From positions 1 to 42,693 of IMG/VR virus record IMGVR_UViG_3300036399_000410: 42,693 nucleotides of DNA; one strand, given 5' to 3'. Below are positions 1-6,836 of the stretch, in pieces. The translations under genes and the position numbers were made by a program. Each line of letters starts with the position of its first letter. Positions within the stretch are counted from its first letter, which is position 1. Source of the stretch: a virus. The notes below the pieces were generated by a model. That model did not search any database and was not told where the DNA came from. It worked only from the letters and a program-made list of their open reading frames with translations.

Positions 1-3000
1 TACCAGTACCCAACACAACACCTTCAACTATTGTATGTGGAACTAATTCAATTGCAGTTGATGTCATTAATTGGCCTGCCGTTGTATATGCATGTCCCAT
101 AGCCGCACTTAATCCATATGCACCAGCCGCAGTTATCATAATTGCTTTTCCAGTTCCAACCATTGCTTTAATTTGCTTTTTTTCTTTTTTATATGATTTA
201 TAAAACAATTCCTTTTGTTTATCTGTCATATCTTCCTTTGGAATAGGTCTATCTTCATTCATCAAATTACCAGTCAACCAATGTCTTTTTTGCATTGGCT
301 TACCAGTCTCAGGATCATTTATTATGTGCCCATGACTATCAGTTTCGTATTGTGGAATTTTTTCATATCTTTTTTTACCATTCTCATCCACAGCTATATG
401 GTCATCGTGGTTAAATCTTTCTCCAGTTTCTGGGTCCTCTATCGTTCCCAAACCACCATAAGCTCCAGCTTCAAAAATAGCAACTCCGGCATCTTTGAAC
501 ATAACCGCATGGTGTACGATACCATCCTTAACGGCTTTTGGTATTCCTTTTATTTTATCTACTAAAGCTTTTCCAAAACTTCTTCTTGGTACTGAACCAG
601 GTTTATGACCACCTCTACCAAAAAACTGCTTTCCAGCTTCTTTCATCACTTTAAACTTTTGTTGAATTCTTTCTTTTTGTTTTTGAAACCAATTTTTCTT
701 TTCTTCTGGGTCTTCTGGTTGTGGTTCTGGTAAAGATGTTACATTTTGTATATCTGATTCTTGATTGGCATCTGCTTTTTTAGCTGCAACTCCTTGCTGT
801 TCGGCGAAATCATTACACATTGGTATGGCTTCTTTAATATCCATATCAATAGCCTGAACTTTCATTGGAATTTGATTATCAGGATTTTTTGCATTATATG
901 CCGTTATAGCTGCCCATCTATGATGACCATCGATTACATATCCATCTCTACTTACATAAATTGGTGCAGTTATGCTTGGATGATTTGGGTCATTTTCCAA
1001 TGCGTTCATCATACCAATAACTTTATCACCAACTAATTCGGATTGAGTTGCTTTTAATTTATCAGAAGGAACTTCGGTTTGAACAACTTTAATTCCTTTA
1101 TCTTCTAACATTTTTTTAAATAATGGTTCGGTATCAACTTCTCCATTTTTATCAACTTCCATATCAGCCGCAGGTGTACCAGGTTGTGGTTTACCTTTGA
1201 ATTGTGGCATTTCTGCTCTTGGTATTCCTAAGTTATCATCACAATATAAGTTGGTACCTGGCACAGTCACATCACATAAGTTAATGTTTGGTGCTTTTTC
1301 ACCCCTTTCTTTTGCATCGGATATTTCTTTAGCAACCTTATCAATATCAGTATTAAATTGTTCTAAATCTTTAGGTTCTATACCAGTTGGAATATCAGGT
1401 TCAGAACCAAACGTATCAGTATTTGCTTTTGGCATTTCCTTTTGAACATCATCTGCATTTATTGGATTAAAATCTCCAGCCTTTGGTTCAGCTTTTGGTT
1501 GCTCCGCAGGTTTTTCAGTTGATGTTGAAGTTGGTTGTGTAGGTTCTTCTTTTGAAGATGCTGCAGCTGCTTTAGCTCTTTGAGTTGCTTTCTTAACTGC
1601 TCTTGGAGGAAGTTCTTGCACCGTTATCTTTTCACCATTTTGTAAAGTACCTGTAATTGATTTTTCGAATAGTGCAAATACATCTTCGTTTAAAGAATCA
1701 TCAAATGCCATTTCAATCACCGATTCGGTTCTTACATATTTTGCAGGTCCATTTGGTTTATCAGAATAATACCCACCACCAACAGAATATAATGAATTAC
1801 CACTATCTGTCTTAGCTTCTTTGCCAGGCTTCTCTTTCTTTATATCATCTTTAGTTGCCTTTGGAGTTTCTTCCGGCTTAGTTGGTTCTGTTGTTGGTTT
1901 ATCCTCAGGCTTAGTATCGGATGATTTTCTCGTCATTTTATCCACCAAATCAACATGACTCTCACCTGCAATAGTAATAGGTATTTTACCTTGCGCCGTT
2001 AATTCTTTATTTTTTTCAATTAAATGTTCATCTCTTGCATCATTAAATGCAACTTGAATATCATTTATTTTTGTTGGTTTATCACCATTATCGTCTGGAA
2101 ATGATAATCTATATAATGTCCCTCTATCACCCGTTCCTTTCCAACCATTTTCTTCACTTGGCTTTTCACCTGTTGGATTATCGAAATTTTCTATTGGAGG
2201 CAATCCTGCTTCTTTAGCTGCATCTTGTATAAATTGTTTACCTTCATCATCTAAATAGTCTTTACTTTTCATAGTATGCTCAGGATCATTTGGGTCTAAA
2301 CCTTCACCCTCTCCCTGTCCAACCATACTTGCCCAATTACCTGCTAATATTTGATTATCTTTAAGGCCTGTTTTTTCTTTTTGTTTTTGGTATAATTTAG
2401 AATCGCTTTTATGTACATCCATATCATCACCATCCCATGTATCAACACCTGCACCCAATTCTTTAAACTTTGGTGCAGCATAATCCATTTCATCATTAAA
2501 ATCTATTTCACCGGTTTCATCGTTGGTTGCACCACCTTCACCTACAAATACAATATCTTTCCATCTTTCTTTTGGTATTTTGGATTTAACATCATCTAAT
2601 ATATCATCAACCATTGCTGTGTTTCCGTGCTTTGTTCCATATACGAATCCACCACCTTCCATTTCCATTGTTTGGATTTCTTCACCAGATTTATTTCCCT
2701 TAAATTTTTGTGCTTTAGATTCAGGATCATCATTAGCAGGTTCTCTTTTTGCTGGTTCTGATGGTTGTTCCGTTGGAGTTTTCTTTTTAGCATCAAATTT
2801 TTGTTGGCTTTCCAAATCAGCTAGTTCTTGTTTTTTAGAAGCAAGTATTTCTTTATTCTTTGCCCACTCAGCTTTCTTTTCAGGTGTTGCAAATTGTTCA
2901 GGATTATTTTGTTTCATCCTTTCCAATGCCTTCAATCTATTCTGAGCTTTTTGTATTTCAATTTTAGTATCTTCTATTTTTTCAACAGGAGGTACTTCTG

Positions 3001-4057
3001 TATCATTTGGAGAATTTGCATCAGGTACATCTTGGTCTGGAGTTGGTGTTGTATCAGGTCTAGCCGGTTCATCCATTGGTGGTTCTGCATTAGGTCCTGC
3101 TTCAGGTCCTGTTGGTTCTTCTGGTTTAGTATCATCAGCTTTTGGTGTCGTATCCGCTACCTTTGCTTTTGGATTATATGTTGGGTCATTATCTTGTCTA
3201 ATACTATCCCACATTGCTGCGTTTTCCATATCACCTTTTCTTTTATTTTTTTCGGTCATATGTTTTGCCCAATCAGCTTTTGCAGCTTTAGCTTCAGATG
3301 AATCCTCACCCTTTTCTTTCATTACATCTGTGAATTTATTCCTAGTATCCAATTCTTTCGATTGAACCTCATCATCACTCATTCCTTCAAAATCTTTATC
3401 GGGAGTATTATCAAAATCTTTATTTATATAATTGGTTAGCTTATCATCTTGTGCTTGTACGGAATCTTTTTCACTAGCAGATGCCTCTTTATCTTTTTGT
3501 GCCAATTTAGCACTAGCTTCTTTTTCTCTATCTAAGCGAGCTCCCATAGCAGGGTCTGCTTTTGGGTCAAACATTGCTGCTGCTTTCTTCTTCTTTTCAT
3601 CTTCAGCATCAGCTCCACCACCCTTTTCATCTTCACCCTCTTTACCCTTCTCATCTTCAGGTGCTTTAGCTTTACCATCTTTCTCCGAACCTAGTTCCTG
3701 ATTCATTGCATCTCTCTCAGGACTTCCTTCCGGTGGTAATGCCGCCTCAGCTGCCTTTCTACCTGGCGAATCTTCTGGTTGTCTTAATAAATTTCCAACA
3801 ATACCTTCTTTATCCTCACCTTTAGCATTTTTATATCTAACTTTTTTATTAAGTGCAGGATTACTAAACCCACCTTCTTCAGCTTCGTTGATACTTTTTA
3901 ATAGTTCGGACTTAATATGCCCTAAACCCATTTCGTTTAATACAATTTCCAATTCCTTTACGTGTATTGGATTTTTTGGGTTTGGCATCCCATCGTTTAC
4001 TCGATATGCCCAATCGGATACTATTTCGTTTATTAATTCAGATAAATTCATATTCAT
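1..4057 (-). CDS. Giant multidomain virion-associated protein with ParB-like domain (partial, C-terminus outside window)
   Basis: The frame is open for 1352 codons from an ATG at 4057 and runs off the left edge without a stop. The start codon shares its A with the stop of the endonuclease gene (TAATG), which implies translational coupling. Residues ~90-460 are rich in Lys, Glu, Asp and Ala, low in complexity and probably disordered or coiled. Residues ~465-705 carry GTKHG, FVGEGG and a later ARDEHL...IAGESHVD, which resembles the spaced His/Glu motifs of the EreA/ChaN superfamily; this is tentative. Around residues 935-960 lies a Cys-containing PGTNLYC...GIPR motif, followed by a ParB-like domain with DGHHRWAA at 1043-1050. 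Related ParB-type domains occur in large phage structural or injected proteins. The cellular role is unknown; an ejected or capsid-internal protein is a guess. The reading frame was checked base by base and has no break. Confidence 0.85.
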   Translation of the reverse strand, partial: MNMNLSELINEIVSDWAYRVNDGMPNPKNPIHVKELEIVLNEMGLGHIKSELLKSINEAEEGGFSNPALNKKVRYKNAKGEDKEGIVGNLLRQPEDSPGRKAAEAALPPEGSPERDAMNQELGSEKDGKAKAPEDEKGKEGEDEKGGGADAEDEKKKKAAAMFDPKADPAMGARLDREKEASAKLAQKDKEASASEKDSVQAQDDKLTNYINKDFDNTPDKDFEGMSDDEVQSKELDTRNKFTDVMKEKGEDSSEAKAAKADWAKHMTEKNKRKGDMENAAMWDSIRQDNDPTYNPKAKVADTTPKADDTKPEEPTGPEAGPNAEPPMDEPARPDTTPTPDQDVPDANSPNDTEVPPVEKIEDTKIEIQKAQNRLKALERMKQNNPEQFATPEKKAEWAKNKEILASKKQELADLESQQKFDAKKKTPTEQPSEPAKREPANDDPESKAQKFKGNKSGEEIQTMEMEGGGFVYGTKHGNTAMVDDILDDVKSKIPKERWKDIVFVGEGGATNDETGEIDFNDEMDYAAPKFKELGAGVDTWDGDDMDVHKSDSKLYQKQKEKTGLKDNQILAGNWASMVGQGEGEGLDPNDPEHTMKSKDYLDDEGKQFIQDAAKEAGLPPIENFDNPTGEKPSEENGWKGTGDRGTLYRLSFPDDNGDKPTKINDIQVAFNDARDEHLIEKNKELTAQGKIPITIAGESHVDLVDKMTRKSSDTKPEDKPTTEPTKPEETPKATKDDIKKEKPGKEAKTDSGNSLYSVGGGYYSDKPNGPAKYVRTESVIEMAFDDSLNEDVFALFEKSITGTLQNGEKITVQELPPRAVKKATQRAKAAAASSKEEPTQPTSTSTEKPAEQPKAEPKAGDFNPINADDVQKEMPKANTDTFGSEPDIPTGIEPKDLEQFNTDIDKVAKEISDAKERGEKAPNINLCDVTVPGTNLYCDDNLGIPRAEMPQFKGKPQPGTPAADMEVDKNGEVDTEPLFKKMLEDKGIKVVQTEVPSDKLKATQSELVGDKVIGMMNALENDPNHPSITAPIYVSRDGYVIDGHHRWAAITAYNAKNPDNQIPMKVQAIDMDIKEAIPMCNDFAEQQGVAAKKADANQESDIQNVTSLPEPQPEDPEEKKNWFQKQKERIQQKFKVMKEAGKQFFGRGGHKPGSVPRRSFGKALVDKIKGIPKAVKDGIVHHAVMFKDAGVAIFEAGAYGGLGTIEDPETGERFNHDDHIAVDENGKKRYEKIPQYETDSHGHIINDPETGKPMQKRHWLTGNLMNEDRPIPKEDMTDKQKELFYKSYKKEKKQIKAMVGTGKAIMITAAGAYGLSAAMGHAYTTAGQLMTSTAIELVPHTIVEGVVLGTG

Positions 4058-4659
4058 TAAAATTTGTGGTCTTCTTTTTCACATATCATTTCTAACTCAT
4101 CCCAATGAAATTTAGGTTTTTGATTTAGAAATACAAAACATTTCCATTTTTTACTTTTTTCAAAATAAATGTGTTTTTGTAAGTGCGATGGAATTGCTGC
4201 TCCAGTTGGTACTCTTTTTACAGGCGTATCAAAGAATGTTTTTATTAGTACAGTTATATTTTCAGTATCATCCCATTTACGAATTTGTTCTTCTAACAAT
4301 CTCCATTCACCTCTATTAAGGTATTGGTCTTGCATTATACAATTTAAGTAAGAAAATGTTTGTTTTAGATTCTCCATATTATCAGAAAATGTTGCAGCTG
4401 GTGCACCATGTCCTTTATCGTATATGTTTTTAGCGTAATCATCCGCATCTGATGTTTTAATATTTGGTTCTTTATAAAAATCCATAGCCCCTCTATTTAC
4501 ATTTGTAGGACGGTTTGTTGAACGATACTTAATTACTAAGGGTTGTTCTAATGATTGTGAGTATAAAACCTCAAACACATCGTTTTTAATTCTTACATTC
4601 TGTCCAAAAGAAACCAAAGAAAGGATTATAAAACTAAAAAGGATACCAATTTTCTTCAT
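4057..4659 (-). CDS. Secreted DNA/RNA non-specific endonuclease (NucA/EndA-like)
   Basis: This 200-residue protein begins with a classical signal peptide: Lys-Lys, a hydrophobic core at residues 4-17, and a likely cleavage site near SFGQ at 17-20. The catalytic motif DKGHGAPA at 81-88 matches the DRGH motif of beta-beta-alpha-metal nucleases, with His84 as general base. It is followed by N106, then NRGEW at 115-119 (Asn115 as metal ligand) and E123, as in NucA/EndA. The size and domain order fit the family. It should cleave nucleic acid outside the cytoplasm, in the periplasm or medium. An ATATTTATA promoter-like motif lies 24 nt upstream, so it is probably expressed late. Its stop overlaps the start of the giant gene. 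A secreted nuclease in a phage could degrade extracellular DNA, scavenge nucleotides or act on competing DNA; the sequence cannot say which. Confidence 0.85.
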   Translation of the reverse strand: MKKIGILFSFIILSLVSFGQNVRIKNDVFEVLYSQSLEQPLVIKYRSTNRPTNVNRGAMDFYKEPNIKTSDADDYAKNIYDKGHGAPAATFSDNMENLKQTFSYLNCIMQDQYLNRGEWRLLEEQIRKWDDTENITVLIKTFFDTPVKRVPTGAAIPSHLQKHIYFEKSKKWKCFVFLNQKPKFHWDELEMICEKEDHKF

Positions 4660-4683
4660 ATTATAGCATATTTTTGTATATAC

Positions 4684-4692
4684 TATAAATAT
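4684..4692 (-). promoter_or_regulatory. ATATTTATA late-promoter-like motif before the endonuclease gene
   Basis: The minus strand reads ATATTTATA followed by GTATATAC, ending 24 nt before the ATG at 4659. The same core and a similar ATA-rich second box recur before other late genes in the window. No terminator hairpin was seen between it and the polymerase stop at 4699. Confidence 0.6.
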
Positions 4693-4698
4693 GGGTTC

Positions 4699-5985
4699 TT
4701 ATAGTTTTCCGTAATCCAAACCCCAACTAGCCTTAACAGGAAACCCACTCCCTTCAATGATTTCCTTCAATCCCCTAATTAATTGCTTATCCACATCAGT
4801 AGGAACATCAAAAAGGAACGAGTCATATGTGTATAAACAAAAGTTAATACCACTTCCCTTTATATAATCCAATATTTTTCTCATAACCTCAATGTTCATT
4901 TCAGTCTCAACGGCTTGTAATAAGTAGTTGAATACCTTTTGTGCATTTGGTTGTTCTATCCACTCTAACGGAATCTCTCTATGTGGTGTTTGTAGGAATC
5001 CTTTCTTTTGTACATCAATCCATAAGTTATCAATGTAATCAGCTACGGCATTAAAATATGGAATTGTACGGAAATCATCATCGATACCACCATAAAGTAA
5101 TTGGAACGTAATACCTTTTGATTCATCCACACTACATCCATATTGTTCGGCTAACCACTCATGCACACTGGTTGTTGGGAGTTCGAAGTTCACCAACTTA
5201 CCAATCAAACGGGGGTGATATGCGTTATAATCCATTTGTAGGAATATCCCATCCGATACGAAACATTCTCTACTACCATCCGTTTTGTTTAGGGCGGCAT
5301 AGTTCACACCACCATGTCTATTTGATGGTCTACCTGTCACCGTAAATGGATTGTATTCGGTGTACACTAAGTTATCGGATGAAAGCTGTTTGGAAGCTTG
5401 AGGCCATCTATCAATAAATTTTTTCCCATCGACACGGATTCCAAATTGTTCGATATCTGAAAGGGTAGGTATAAACACTTCATTGTACCATTTAAGTGTA
5501 GGAGTATAATGTTCTTTATGGAAGTACTTACCGAATTGTGGTTGTATTGCTTCTACAATCTTCATTAGAGGAAGGGATTGTATCAAGTCATCTCTATACC
5601 CTTTGTGAGTTAGAGTTGAAAGGAGGGGATTTAAAGGGGCTTCATAATCAATTACCTTTGCTTCCTTTCTAAAATATGCCGAATCTACATCATATAAATT
5701 TACCGAAACATTAAGAGTATGTAATATCTTCTTTTTTTGAAATATCCACTTTTGTCCGTTGGTATTGAGTACCGTCTCTATTTGCTCAATAGATAGCGAT
5801 AGAGCGTCTGTATGTTTATGTGGTAGAATGTACAATCCATCAGAACATCGTACAACTACGAGCGAAAGAGAAGTGTTTAACGGATGCTTACTATTATCTA
5901 CCCACAATGGATACCAAATAGATGCTTCCGTTTCCAGCTTTTCTTTTAGTTGATTAACTTCTTCAATAGACTCAATAATCTTCAT
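4699..5985 (-). CDS. Family-A DNA polymerase, short and divergent
   Basis: The protein is 428 residues from the ATG at 5985. An in-frame extension to 6021 exists but would cover the promoter and part of the tmRNA terminator. The palm motifs are recognisable. Motif A is MDYNAYHPR (Asp at ~251), corresponding to DYSQIELR. Motif B is KGITFQLLYGG (~290), corresponding to KxxxFGxxYG. Motif C is TYDSFLFDV (Asp388), corresponding to HDE, with His replaced by Tyr and Glu by Ser. The fingers and thumb are reduced. Residues ~15-150 may be a degenerate 3'-5' exonuclease domain (FQKKKILHTL, then a later D), without a clear set of acidic catalytic residues. It could replicate or repair phage DNA, although the altered motif C leaves activity uncertain. 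It lies directly after the tmRNA and has a host-type promoter, so it may be expressed before the structural genes. Confidence 0.8.
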   Translation of the reverse strand: MKIIESIEEVNQLKEKLETEASIWYPLWVDNSKHPLNTSLSLVVVRCSDGLYILPHKHTDALSLSIEQIETVLNTNGQKWIFQKKKILHTLNVSVNLYDVDSAYFRKEAKVIDYEAPLNPLLSTLTHKGYRDDLIQSLPLMKIVEAIQPQFGKYFHKEHYTPTLKWYNEVFIPTLSDIEQFGIRVDGKKFIDRWPQASKQLSSDNLVYTEYNPFTVTGRPSNRHGGVNYAALNKTDGSRECFVSDGIFLQMDYNAYHPRLIGKLVNFELPTTSVHEWLAEQYGCSVDESKGITFQLLYGGIDDDFRTIPYFNAVADYIDNLWIDVQKKGFLQTPHREIPLEWIEQPNAQKVFNYLLQAVETEMNIEVMRKILDYIKGSGINFCLYTYDSFLFDVPTDVDKQLIRGLKEIIEGSGFPVKASWGLDYGKL

Positions 5986-5990
5986 AAGTA

Positions 5991-6022
5991 CAAAGATACA
6001 AAAAAAATCCCAAACTACCAAA
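5991..6022 (-). promoter_or_regulatory. Bacteroidota-type promoter of the polymerase gene
   Basis: The minus strand has TTTG (6022-6019), exactly 20 nt, then TATCTTTG (5998-5991), matching the Bacteroidota -33 TTTG / -7 TAnnTTTG consensus. The spacing equals that of the tmRNA promoter. Only 5 nt separate the -7 box from the ATG at 5985, so the transcript would be leaderless or nearly so. The -33 box lies in the loop of the tmRNA terminator hairpin. Confidence 0.7.
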
Positions 6023-6036
6023 TATAGTTCGGGATT
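6000..6036 (-). terminator. Rho-independent terminator of the tmRNA
   Basis: A 12-bp stem pairs 6025-6036 with 6006-6017 (AATCCC-G-AACTA with TAGTT-T-GGGATT, one G-U pair), with a 7-nt loop. It is followed on the minus strand by a run of eight T. It starts only a few bases after the tmRNA 3' end. Confidence 0.85.
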
Positions 6037-6040
6037 TTAG

Positions 6041-6426
6041 TGGAGATGACGGGACTCGAACCCGTGTCTTACAAAGTAACCATAATACCAGCATGTCACA
6101 CGTTTAGGATAAAGTTTAATCTTATTCACTTTCCAAAATAATTGGGGCCGTATGGTTAATACAGCGATTCCACCATCCTATCAGTATTAAACAGCCGATA
6201 GGTAGAGCTGCGGTTGTTCACTTCTATTTAAATCCCACGAGTGATGCGGGAGGTGATTAGGCTGCTACAGCGTAATCGTAAGCTCCTACAAATGCCATAG
6301 CATCTTCGAAGTTCCAAGTAGATAATTCTACGTCGGTTATTGTTTTGTACAGATTTAAAGACATCTAGCACTTCTGTCTACGTGTGATACTATGTTTCTC
6401 ATTGCAATCAATTCCGTAACATCCCC
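6041..6426 (-). ncRNA. ssrA: Transfer-messenger RNA (tmRNA), phage-encoded
   Basis: tmRNA with SmpB rescues stalled ribosomes and tags the nascent peptide for proteolysis. The 5' end GGGGATG pairs with the 3' end CATCTCC (one G-U), followed by discriminator A. CCA is not encoded (the next bases are CT). The T-arm reads GGGTTCGAGTCCC. The long helix joining the tRNA-like and mRNA-like parts is present: TCACACGT pairs with ACGTGTGA and CATAGTA with TATTATG. The tag frame ends at the stop 6259-6257 and encodes GAYDYAVAA if the resume codon is GGA, or AYDYAVAA if it is GCU, which keeps the UAG context seen just before the E. coli resume codon. The C-terminal AVAA is a typical protease-recognised end. 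Downstream hairpins (CCCGC/GUGGG, CCTATC/GATAGG) fit the pseudoknot region. The length, 386 nt, is normal for one-piece tmRNA. Confidence 0.94.
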
Positions 6427-6440
6427 ATAGTTTATAAATA

Positions 6441-6472
6441 CAAATATACGAATAATAATTTAGATTACCAAA
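6441..6472 (-). promoter_or_regulatory. Bacteroidota-type promoter of the tmRNA
   Basis: The minus strand has TTTG (6472-6469), 20 nt, then TATATTTG (6448-6441), a full match to the Bacteroidota -33/-7 consensus. A start point ~5-7 nt after the -7 box would give a short leader before the mature 5' end at 6426, to be removed by RNase P. The -33 box lies inside the end of the upstream 122-residue gene (stop at 6460). Confidence 0.75.
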
Positions 6473-6828
6473 TCTTTCTTTTTTCTAAATTGAACTAAGT
6501 TTGGTAGATATGATTGTATTAATGGTATTTTATCAACACCTGTCTTTATTGATTTAAAATTACATTCTCTTATTTCTTCATCAGTTCCTTTGATTTTCCA
6601 ATCCAATGATACTGTACTATAAAATGCGTTTTCTACAAATTTACTATATCCAATATAATCTACTTCAGTTATTCTGGATTGTGTATCATTTGCTTTTTGT
6701 ATAAAATATCTTACAATATATCCTCTTTGATAATCCAAATCCGTTGGAGTTGGGATATATGGTGATATTCGCTTTTCTCTAAACTCACTTCCTATATTTG
6801 CTACTTTGTTATATCTACTTAAATCCAT
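6460..6828 (-). CDS. Conserved tail-module protein of unknown function, 122 aa
   Basis: The protein is soluble with no signal peptide or membrane segment. It has a basic C-terminal tail (QFRKKKDLVI) and a central YIVRYFIQK...DYIGYSKF segment of the sort I associate with small proteins beside baseplate genes in T4-like environmental phages; I cannot name the family. It starts 8 nt after the hub gene stop (6837), so it is very probably co-transcribed and is the last gene of the tail operon. Its 3' end carries the -33 box of the tmRNA promoter. A baseplate or tail-assembly role is inferred from position only. Confidence 0.75.
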   Translation of the reverse strand: MDLSRYNKVANIGSEFREKRISPYIPTPTDLDYQRGYIVRYFIQKANDTQSRITEVDYIGYSKFVENAFYSTVSLDWKIKGTDEEIRECNFKSIKTGVDKIPLIQSYLPNLVQFRKKKDLVI

Positions 6829-6836
6829 TTTTATTA

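Noticed and set aside
215-3701. Several plus-strand frames of 60-160 codons (for example 215-565, 2523-2945, 2828-3301)
   Set aside because: They lie opposite the 1352-codon frame, which is open without a break and has recognisable motifs. Their composition (Ile, Phe, Ser, Trp rich) is that of antisense readings.
5986-6021. Upstream 12-codon extension of the polymerase gene (start at 6021)
   Set aside because: It would be translated through the T tail and hairpin of the tmRNA terminator and the predicted promoter. The ATG at 5985 fits better.
6257-6364. A 34-codon minus-strand frame starting ATG at 6364 and ending AYDYAVAA
   Set aside because: It lies wholly within the tmRNA, and its end is the tag frame. 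It has no independent start signal and is explained by the tmRNA.
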